From positions 1 to 34,874 of the forward strand of contig JAFRJN010000007.1 in NCBI GenBank assembly GCA_017432225.1: a DNA stretch of 34,874 nt. Direction: 5' to 3'. The translations under genes were made by a program, and so were the position numbers. The notes below the pieces were generated by a model that was given only the letters and a program-made list of their open reading frames with translations, was not told where the DNA came from and made no database searches. The stretch comes from Candidatus Saccharimonadota bacterium (GTDB lineage: Bacteria > Patescibacteriota > Saccharimonadia > Saccharimonadales > Saccharimonadaceae). Of the stretch, positions 29,342 through 34,874 are shown piece by piece; position 1 is the first letter of the stretch; each line of letters starts with the position of its first letter.

Positions 29342-30448
29342 TTAATCCTCCCTTTTTAAATATGGCTTGATAATCTCAAGCGCCGGTTTTAGATCCTTCG
29401 CGCTGTAATATTTTGGAAAATTGATAATTTGCTGACTAACTTCCACCGCTACCGGGCATTTTTGCTCTGGAAATTTCACTTCTTTGTAGTATCTAGCTGG
29501 CGAGACCGGCTTTTCGTACCAAAAAGAGTCAAAGAAATATCCCGCCTCGCGCAGTTTCTTTAATACTTCATCTCTGTCTCGCACTAGATAAAAATCTCGA
29601 ATCGTCCCCTGCCCTCGGTGGTGAAATCCGCGGATTTGCGTGAGAGCGATTTTGGCCACAAATTTTGGCGGCCGCCTCTTCAAATCTACCGTGCTATCAG
29701 CGCTACGCTCCACCCAGTGGATTTTTAAGAAAAATCGCATCAAAGCCCCGCCGAGATGTACTTGATTGAGCACTCGAGACATACCGCACAATAAAGGATA
29801 GAATCTCGCTCTCAAAATCTCCGATATTTTCGGAATCTTGAAGGGCGCTTCGATCTCGTGTCTAACAGGGGCGCGAAGCACCAAAGCTCCGCCCGTGATT
29901 GAATTAATCGCCTTGTCGCGGCCAAAGGATAGCGCCGTCGCCGCTCCCACCGTTCCGACCTCTGCTCCGCCAAAATATTTCGCCCCCGCCGAATGTGCCA
30001 GATCCTCGATAATAGTCAAGTCATGTTTCTTGGCGAATTTCTGGATTTTCTCAATATCGCAGGGATTACCGAGTGTATTCTGGATAATAATCCCCTTGGC
30101 AGCCCGCCCGGTGGTACTCTTCATCAGCCCCTCGAGCGCATTTATATCAAAATTCAAATCCGTCTTTGAGATATCAGCAAAAATCGGCGTCATCCCGGCC
30201 TTTTTCACTGCTTCGTACACTGCGTAGCAGGTAAATCCTGTGATGATGATTTTGTCACCCCCGTTGAAATAGGCCTTAAGTGCCAGCGCTAGAGCCGAGC
30301 GCCCGTTTTTGCAAAGCATCGGCGTCCCCTGATATTTCTTTGCTAAAAGCTCCGAAAGCTCGCGCACTGCTCGAGTACTCCCGTGAGAAAACAAACATTC
30401 GCGAATTTTTGGACCTCCCGCATTTAGACCTAAATAATATCTTCTCAT
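29342..30448 (-). CDS. DegT/DnrJ/EryC1-family aminotransferase
   Basis: This 368-residue PLP enzyme of the sugar-aminotransferase type has CKNGRSALALALKAY near residue 46, GFTCYAVYEAV, IIQNTLGNPCDI, the PLP-contacting IIEDLAHSAGA (Asp149) and the lysine motif SFGRDKAINSITGGA with Lys179 as the likely Schiff-base residue. The family usually aminates nucleotide-linked keto-sugars; some members make amino acids or act on other carbonyl compounds. Between a Mur ligase and two FemX genes it may make an unusual amino sugar or amino acid for the wall; this is an inference. The start overlaps the hydrolase stop as ATGA. Confidence 0.88.
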   Translation of the reverse strand: MRRYYLGLNAGGPKIRECLFSHGSTRAVRELSELLAKKYQGTPMLCKNGRSALALALKAYFNGGDKIIITGFTCYAVYEAVKKAGMTPIFADISKTDLNFDINALEGLMKSTTGRAAKGIIIQNTLGNPCDIEKIQKFAKKHDLTIIEDLAHSAGAKYFGGAEVGTVGAATALSFGRDKAINSITGGALVLRAPVRHEIEAPFKIPKISEILRARFYPLLCGMSRVLNQVHLGGALMRFFLKIHWVERSADSTVDLKRRPPKFVAKIALTQIRGFHHRGQGTIRDFYLVRDRDEVLKKLREAGYFFDSFWYEKPVSPARYYKEVKFPEQKCPVAVEVSQQIINFPKYYSAKDLKPALEIIKPYLKRED

Positions 30449-31230
30449 GCGCTTTTCTTCGCCTCCGCTTCGGCGGTCTTAACCGGCACCTTGGCCGCCC
30501 CGTCAGTCTTAACTGGTACTTTGGCCGCTTCGGCGCCCTTCACTTTCATTTTTTCAACCAAATTCCGAATCGCCCGAGCTAACCCTTCCGGATCCGAGAT
30601 GTACGGGGCGTGTGTCCATTTAGCATAAAATTTCAAATCCGCGTTTGGCAACTTTTCATAAATCGTCGTAGCCTGGCGCGGGGGTGTAGTGGTATCCTTT
30701 TTGCCCCACAGGATAAAAGTCTTGGTTGTTACGTTTTCAAATTTCAGATTTTTGTCCGATTCTAACATATTAACGAGGGTCTGTTTCATATTCTCTGGCG
30801 CCTTGGAATAGTCTGTTGTCCCAGTAAACCGATGAAAAGCTTTGTCTACAATTGGGATCTTTTTGAGGGGTTTACCCATTTTGGCGAGTTTTTCGACAAG
30901 TTTCTTTTTGGCTGAAACCTCGTAGACTCCAGCCGAATCTAGCAAAATCAAATATTTTAGCTTCCCTGGCTTATTCGCGCAGAGATTTAAAAGAATCCGT
31001 CCGCCATTAGAGTGTCCAAGTGCTACTGCTCCGTCCGGAATCTCTGCATCCGCCCATTTTACATAATCAGAAATCTCGTAAGTCTTCTTCGAAGGCTCGG
31101 TCAGCCCCGGCACGCGGAGCATTTTTACGTTAATACCCTGGTGCTTTAATATCGCCAACGTTCGATTCCACGGCTCTACCGTGTAAGTCCACCCGTGGAT
31201 GATGTAAAGGTCGTATTTCTCCCCGCTCAT
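30445..31230 (-). CDS. Alpha/beta hydrolase
   Basis: This 261-residue alpha/beta-fold hydrolase has an oxyanion HG motif (YIIHGWTYTVEPW), nucleophile elbow LGHSNGG with Ser74, acid loop LWGKKDTTTPP and catalytic His in WTHAPYISDPEG. The C-terminal 35 residues hold a repeated AAKVPVKT unit and a Lys/Ala-rich end, not part of the fold. There is no signal peptide, so it acts in the cytoplasm on an unknown ester or amide. The start is ATG 31230, overlapping the Mur-ligase stop as ATGA; the longer frame from 31245 is less likely. Confidence 0.85.
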   Translation of the reverse strand: MSGEKYDLYIIHGWTYTVEPWNRTLAILKHQGINVKMLRVPGLTEPSKKTYEISDYVKWADAEIPDGAVALGHSNGGRILLNLCANKPGKLKYLILLDSAGVYEVSAKKKLVEKLAKMGKPLKKIPIVDKAFHRFTGTTDYSKAPENMKQTLVNMLESDKNLKFENVTTKTFILWGKKDTTTPPRQATTIYEKLPNADLKFYAKWTHAPYISDPEGLARAIRNLVEKMKVKGAEAAKVPVKTDGAAKVPVKTAEAEAKKSA

Positions 31231-32498
31231 GAATCCAGCCCCCAATTCTTCCGTCTCTGTACCGACCCCTTATCGCGTCGGCAGAGCTTATTCGCATCCT
31301 TCGGGTCGGCTAGCAATTTCTCAATAATCCATTCCAGGTACTGGCTCCCCTTAAAAATCAATGTTTCTTTGCCGGTAATGTGATGCTCGATGTAGGTGAG
31401 AGCCTTCTTCGGGTCGGTCGTCGCCACCACCGAGACTCCGAGCTTGATTAGCTCCGGCGCAGTCCACTTTTTGGTGCGCCGCCCCACTAGAATCACCTTG
31501 TCTGGCTCTACATTAGCAATCAACTTGGCGAGCTTCTTATGCTCCTCTTCCTCTAGCGACCCCTGGTCTACAATGTCGCCAATCACCAGCCACTTGCGCT
31601 CCGCGTGCATCCGCTTTACCATGTCGAGTACCGACTCCATACTGATCATGTGCGCATTGTAGCTACTATCAACGATGTTAATTCCCTTCACTCCCTTGAA
31701 ATACGAGCTCCGCCCTGGCAGCTGCTTTACCCCCGAGAAGTCCGGGTTGAACGGCAACTTCAAATATTTCATCAAATCTTGGAGCACAAACAGATGAAAT
31801 GCTAAATCTTTCGGCTCAGGATGGGAGAAATGAAAAGTTGTATCCCCATAAGTAAAATCTGTCGAATCCGGGTAAACCACATATTTTTTGAGCAAAGTCT
31901 TCTTGATTGCAACCACTTTGGCCTTGATATTTTTGGTTGCGTCCACCATCGCCTTCGACCCCGCGTCGATATAAACCAATTTCTGCGTGTTCTCTGGCAA
32001 ATTGGCAAATTCCGCCGTGATGGCGCTCTTTAGATCTTTAAATTCGCCCTCCTCTACTACCTTTTCAAACTGCACTGCGTGGGATAGGCCTGCTGAGACC
32101 CAAATCGTCACCTCTGGCTTCAACCACTGGGCTAGAAACTCCGCCTCGTGCGGCCTCTCTCCATCAATTTCCACCACATAAAAAGGCTCCTTATGCTTGT
32201 AAAAAAGCGATCGAATCGGTGCCGCGACAATCAGATAAATCCACTTTAATTTCGACGCTTTTACTCCTTTAAGACCCAGTAAATCAAATGGCACCCCAAA
32301 GGCCGAGTTGGCATCATGGGAATAGTGGGCTTTCTTCCCAATTTCGTGCTCAAGTAGGTTTAGCATCGTAGTCTTCCCCGCCGAGCCGGTCACCGCAATA
32401 ATCCGCGGATGCCACCGTTTCAGGGCGCGATTGGCCAAACGCCGAAAATAACCCGCCAGCTTAAAATAAAATCGCTTTTTCACTTTTGCGAAACTCAT
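31227..32498 (-). CDS. Mur ligase family protein, MurF-like, lacking the N-terminal domain
   Basis: Mur ligases add amino acids to the peptidoglycan precursor with ATP. The 423-residue protein starts almost directly at the central ATPase domain: P-loop TGSAGKTT at residues 37-44, then HDANSAFGVPFDLLGLKG (compare NNxIGVPLTLL in MurF), VVEIDGERPHEAEFL and VSAGLSHAVQF. The C-terminal domain has LPGRSSYF, IVDSSYNAHMISMES and VIGDIVDQGSLE, again MurF-like. The UDP-binding N-terminal domain is replaced by about 35 basic residues, so the substrate may not be the usual UDP-MurNAc peptide. The start is the leaderless ATG 32498. It heads the operon down to 27206. Confidence 0.85.
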   Translation of the reverse strand: MSFAKVKKRFYFKLAGYFRRLANRALKRWHPRIIAVTGSAGKTTMLNLLEHEIGKKAHYSHDANSAFGVPFDLLGLKGVKASKLKWIYLIVAAPIRSLFYKHKEPFYVVEIDGERPHEAEFLAQWLKPEVTIWVSAGLSHAVQFEKVVEEGEFKDLKSAITAEFANLPENTQKLVYIDAGSKAMVDATKNIKAKVVAIKKTLLKKYVVYPDSTDFTYGDTTFHFSHPEPKDLAFHLFVLQDLMKYLKLPFNPDFSGVKQLPGRSSYFKGVKGINIVDSSYNAHMISMESVLDMVKRMHAERKWLVIGDIVDQGSLEEEEHKKLAKLIANVEPDKVILVGRRTKKWTAPELIKLGVSVVATTDPKKALTYIEHHITGKETLIFKGSQYLEWIIEKLLADPKDANKLCRRDKGSVQRRKNWGLDS

Positions 32499-32504
32499 GT
32501 ATCC

Positions 32505-32513
32505 ATTATAGCA
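32505..32513 (-). promoter_or_regulatory. Extended -10 promoter of the cell-wall operon
   Basis: Minus-strand TGCTATAAT, 6 bp (GGATAC), then ATG 32498. This excludes the longer frame from 32516. No other promoter is obvious within the operon. Confidence 0.75.
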
Positions 32514-32579
32514 CAAGATATCAAAGCTACCAACCCTTTCTCTGTTGAGGATTTTCTATAACATGGGTGAGGGGTACCA

Positions 32580-32608
32580 TTGATTTTTCACACAAAGTGT
32601 GATATAAT
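32580..32608 (+). promoter_or_regulatory. rpsJ promoter with an embedded dyad
   Basis: TTGATT (32580-32585), a 17-bp spacer, then TATAAT (32603-32608). The spacer holds the dyad TCACAC-AAA-GTGTGA (32588-32602), ending exactly at the -10 box. The transcript would have a leader of about 85 nt before rpsJ. Confidence 0.75.
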
Positions 32609-32701
32609 AAAGGTATAACAAGCTAATTATCTACCCCTAAAAACTTATCGCCTTGTCATCTAAGTACAAAGCTAAGGTTATAGAGGAGAAAGGAACCAAA
32701 A

Positions 32702-33028
32702 ATGGCAGAAGCCAAAAAAACCGAAGGTCTGACCATCCGGATCAGATTAAAAGCTTATGATCACCGTGTGATCGATCAGAGCGCCCGCCAGATCGTGGAT
32801 ACCGCTATCCGCACTGGCGCTAAAGTTAGTGGCCCAATCCCACTACCTACCAAGAGGAGCACTTTTACCGTAGTGAAGTCCCCACATGTCTACAAGACCG
32901 GTGGTGAAGCTTTCGAAATGAAAGTCCACAAGCGTCTCATCGACATCCTAAACGCCACGCCAAAGACGATCGAGAGCCTCCAAAATCTCTCCCTCCCTGC
33001 CGGCGTCGACGCAGAAATCAAGATGTAA
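32702..33028 (+). CDS. rpsJ: 30S ribosomal protein S10
   Basis: S10 is a small-subunit protein of the head domain. The 108-residue protein has the family blocks [20 protein letters not shown], quoted at its limit, then [20 protein letters not shown] and [11 protein letters not shown]. The start ATG has GAGGAG and AAAGGA upstream. It is normally the first gene of the S10 operon or follows tuf; here it is followed by a terminator and then by a gene on the other strand, so it appears to be monocistronic. Its codon use (AAG, CGT, ATC) suits high expression. Confidence 0.96.
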   Translation: MAEAKKTEGLTIRIRLKAYDHRVIDQSARQIVDTAIRTGAKVSGPIPLPTKRSTFTVVKSPHVYKTGGEAFEMKVHKRLIDILNATPKTIESLQNLSLPAGVDAEIKM

Positions 33029-33070
33029 CAAGCAAAAATTAAAAGCTGTCATACTCTTAAAAATGGAAAA

Positions 33071-33091
33071 GGTCGGCTAAAGTAGCCGGCC
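33071..33091 (+). terminator. Terminator of rpsJ
   Basis: GGTCGGCTA (33071-33079) and TAGCCGGCC (33083-33091) form a 9-bp stem with one G-U and a 3-nt loop, followed by TAATCTGTTTTC. It lies 42 bp after the stop codon. Confidence 0.7.
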
Positions 33092-33124
33092 TAATCTGTT
33101 TTCAGTTTTGTTAATGAAGTAGTT

Positions 33125-33853
33125 TTAGTCTACCCTGCCAAGGTATTCGTTGTAGTCATATAAATACTCTTTGAGGCATTTTTGCATGTCAATCGGCAGA
33201 CTGATGTAATCGTATGAAAAGGTTACGTCATCCACATTTGGATAAAGCCAGCCACGCCCGTTGTAATCACTAGCGCCGGCTGAATAACTTTTGTAGACGG
33301 ATGTCTTGGTAGTACTCCCGGTCCAATCATCAGTCCAAAGTTTGGTGGTTACACCCTCTCTGGAGTGCATAATCACTTCGGCTACGCACGGGATCATTCG
33401 CACCCATACTCGGTCGCCAATAAATGACAGCTCCACCTGAGGATTTTCACCCGGGTTAAAAACGTAGAGGTAGCTCGTCGCTCTCGTTTGACCCGGGAGC
33501 GCTTCGAAGTATTCTAATGTTACCATTAGGATACGTTTTTCCTGTGTATCTGGATTTGGCGCATTGAAATTATAATTTTCAATATCCTCCGCGTCCAGAT
33601 TTTCTAACTCTGGTACCGAAAAAGTGATTAAACAGTTTCGGTATAGAGACTGGCCGAGCAGTTTGTTTCTCACTCCATCCTCAAAATCGTCCAGATTTAG
33701 CGGGAAAAGGTACTCCTTGCTGTCATCTGGCAAAACGAGTGGCACATCGCTCATTGCGACAATGTTCGTTTCCTCCGCTCGCGCTGGCACCACTGGTACT
33801 AGACCAATAGCCACCACCAACATCAACAAAACTAACTTCTTAATATGCTTCAT
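33125..33853 (-). CDS. Secreted protein of unknown function
   Basis: This 242-residue protein has a clear signal peptide (KKLVLLMLVVAIGLVPVV, predicted cleavage after ARA at about residue 26). The mature part is rich in aromatic and acidic residues, with about four Cys and blocks such as LPDDSKEYLFPLNLDDFEDG, RILMVTLEYF, SYLYVFNPGENPQVEL and GRGWLYPNVDDVTFSYDY. No transmembrane helix, sorting signal or known domain is recognised. The start ATG has GGGGGTG. It sits between tuf and rpsJ, an unusual position for a secreted-protein gene. Confidence 0.75.
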   Translation of the reverse strand: MKHIKKLVLLMLVVAIGLVPVVPARAEETNIVAMSDVPLVLPDDSKEYLFPLNLDDFEDGVRNKLLGQSLYRNCLITFSVPELENLDAEDIENYNFNAPNPDTQEKRILMVTLEYFEALPGQTRATSYLYVFNPGENPQVELSFIGDRVWVRMIPCVAEVIMHSREGVTTKLWTDDWTGSTTKTSVYKSYSAGASDYNGRGWLYPNVDDVTFSYDYISLPIDMQKCLKEYLYDYNEYLGRVD

Positions 33854-33883
33854 TTTTTCACCCCCTTATGATTTTATGCTCTA

Positions 33884-33892
33884 ATTATATCA
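33884..33892 (-). promoter_or_regulatory. Promoter of the secreted-protein gene
   Basis: Minus-strand TGATATAAT about 30 bp before ATG 33853, leaving a short leader with a Shine-Dalgarno sequence. Confidence 0.7.
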
Positions 33893-33918
33893 CACTTATG
33901 CAAAAATGTCAAACAACA

Positions 33919-33944
33919 AAAATCCCCCTGTATAGGGGGATTTT
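33919..33944 (-). terminator. Terminator of tuf
   Basis: AAAATCCCCCT (33919-33929) and AGGGGGATTTT (33934-33944) form a perfect 11-bp stem with a 4-nt loop and T-rich foot on both strands. It is 17 bp beyond the tuf stop codon. Confidence 0.9.
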
Positions 33945-33961
33945 GCCAAGATAGAACAATA

Positions 33962-34874
33962 CTACTTGATAACTTTGGTGATCACACCAGAGCCAACGGT
34001 CTTGCCACCTTCGCGGATAGCGAAGCGGTCTTGATCGTTCATAGCCACTGGAGCGAGCAGCTTGACCTTGAAGGTTACCTGATCGCCAGGCATGACGATT
34101 TCCTTGTCAGCTGGAAGTTCGACTTCACCAGTCACATCGGTGGTGCGGAAGTAGAACTGTGGCTTGTAACCCTTGGAGAATGGAGTGTGGCGACCACCTT
34201 CCTCTTTCTTCAAGATGTAAACCTGTGCCTCAAACTCGGTGTGTGGGGTGATAGTACCAGGCTTGGCAATCACCTGACCACGCTCAATCTGATCGCGCTC
34301 GATACCACGGAGGAGAAGCCCTGCGTTATCGCCAGCTTGACCCTGATCGAGAGTCTTATGGAAGGCCTCGATACCAGTCACCACTGACTTCTGAGTGTCG
34401 CGGAGACCGACGATTTCAACTTCGTCGTTCAATTTCACAACGCCCTGCTCGATACGACCAGTAGCAACAGTACCACGGCCTTTGATCGAGAAAACGTCCT
34501 CGATTGGCATTAGGAACGGCTTGTCGAGATCGTGCTCTGGAATGTCGAAGTATTCATCCATCGCATGGACGAGCTCCATGATTGCGTCTTCGTTTTCCTT
34601 GTCGCCTTCGAGCGCCTTAGTAGCAGAACCCTTGATGATAGGAGCGTTGTCGCCATCAAAGCCATATTTGTTCAAAAGATCACGCACGTCCATCTCGACG
34701 AGCTCGACGAGTTCTGGATCAGCGAGGTCCATTTTGTTGAGGAACACAATGATCTTTGGTACGTTCACCTGGTGAGCGAGAAGTACGTGCTCACGAGTCT
34801 GTGGAAGCGGACCATCGTTCGCAGCTACCACGAGGATAGCACCATCTACCTGTGCAGCACCGGTAATCATGTTC
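33962..34874 (-). CDS. tuf: Elongation factor Tu, C-terminal part
   Basis: EF-Tu carries aminoacyl-tRNA to the ribosome. The window holds about 303 residues; the start and P-loop are beyond the right edge. Visible are the end of the G domain ([20 protein letters not shown], then FLNKMDLAD in place of NKCD), KGSATKAL, domain 2 with [16 protein letters not shown] and [17 protein letters not shown], and domain 3 with [24 protein letters not shown] and [15 protein letters not shown], quoted in parts. The ATG at 34870 is an internal Met. A strong terminator follows. Confidence 0.96.
   Translation of the reverse strand, partial: NMITGAAQVDGAILVVAANDGPLPQTREHVLLAHQVNVPKIIVFLNKMDLADPELVELVEMDVRDLLNKYGFDGDNAPIIKGSATKALEGDKENEDAIMELVHAMDEYFDIPEHDLDKPFLMPIEDVFSIKGRGTVATGRIEQGVVKLNDEVEIVGLRDTQKSVVTGIEAFHKTLDQGQAGDNAGLLLRGIERDQIERGQVIAKPGTITPHTEFEAQVYILKKEEGGRHTPFSKGYKPQFYFRTTDVTGEVELPADKEIVMPGDQVTFKVKLLAPVAMNDQDRFAIREGGKTVGSGVITKVIK

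Noticed and set aside
34868-34870. Start codon of EF-Tu at 34870
   Set aside because: This Met is the internal one of the conserved NMITGA motif; the true start and the P-loop are beyond the window edge.
1-34874. Alternative genetic code (TGA as Gly)
   Set aside because: Real genes end at TGA with following starts overlapping it (ATGA junctions in der, galU, the hydrolase and the femX genes), so TGA is a stop.
1-34874. CRISPR array, prophage, IS element or replication origin
   Set aside because: No spaced identical repeats, transposase, integrase, phage gene or DnaA-box cluster was found; the only repeats are the tRNA 3' copies, the der palindrome and the smpB pair.

Overview
The window looks like part of a chromosome from a Candidate Phyla Radiation bacterium, most likely Candidatus Saccharibacteria (TM7). 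This assignment is an inference. It rests on very tight packing (convergent genes meet with 0-8 bp between stop codons, and operon genes overlap as ATGA or TAATG), on two FemAB-type aminoacyltransferases beside a MurF-like ligase, on a stand-alone CofE-like ligase, and on surface proteins with FISUMP domains. TGA acts as a stop (smpB, galU, der and others), so this is not the TGA=Gly code of Gracilibacteria/Absconditabacteria. No phage, IS, CRISPR array or plasmid gene is visible.

Layout. 1-700: the 3' end of a FISUMP surface-protein gene, its terminator, and a structured non-coding stretch. 702-6300: dprA, a cofE-like gene, pth, a PIN-PhoH ATPase and the Der GTPase, whose interdomain linker carries a palindromic insert. 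6340-8800: tRNA-Glu with a truncated copy of its own 3' end, a DUF3048 protein and a secreted, membrane-anchored surface protein. 8838-13740: gltX, a membrane protein with a histone-H1-like tail, a PEGA-domain protein and a DsbA-like thioredoxin. 13790-17245: tRNA-Leu, again with a truncated 3' copy, a sortase, a family-4 glycosyltransferase and a CDP-alcohol phosphatidyltransferase. 17246-25161: a ribokinase-fold protein, exonuclease III, SmpB, DNA polymerase III alpha, two small membrane proteins, GalU and a DUF308 protein. 25200-27180: a small-RNA candidate, a short ORF, a second FISUMP gene, and a long structured RNA leader in front of it. 27206-32498: a cell-wall operon (Mur ligase, alpha/beta hydrolase, DegT aminotransferase, FemX, 34-residue peptide, FemX). 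32580-34874: rpsJ on its own, a secreted protein, and the C-terminal three quarters of EF-Tu.

Gene expression. Two start modes alternate. Twelve genes have an extended -10 box (TGnTATAAT or a close variant) ending exactly 6 bp (7 for gltX) before the ATG, which should give leaderless mRNAs. The other genes have Shine-Dalgarno sequences and are mostly operon-internal or have short leaders. Strong -35 boxes (TTGATT or TTGACC, 17-18 bp spacing) occur only at rpsJ, the small-RNA candidate and the FISUMP leader.

Most notable items: the 138-nt structured leader of the FISUMP gene, whose closing helix competes with a terminator; the paired tRNA 3'-end duplications; the in-frame palindromic element in der; the unlisted 34-codon gene between the two femX genes; and the convergent small RNA/short ORF pair near 25.3 kb.
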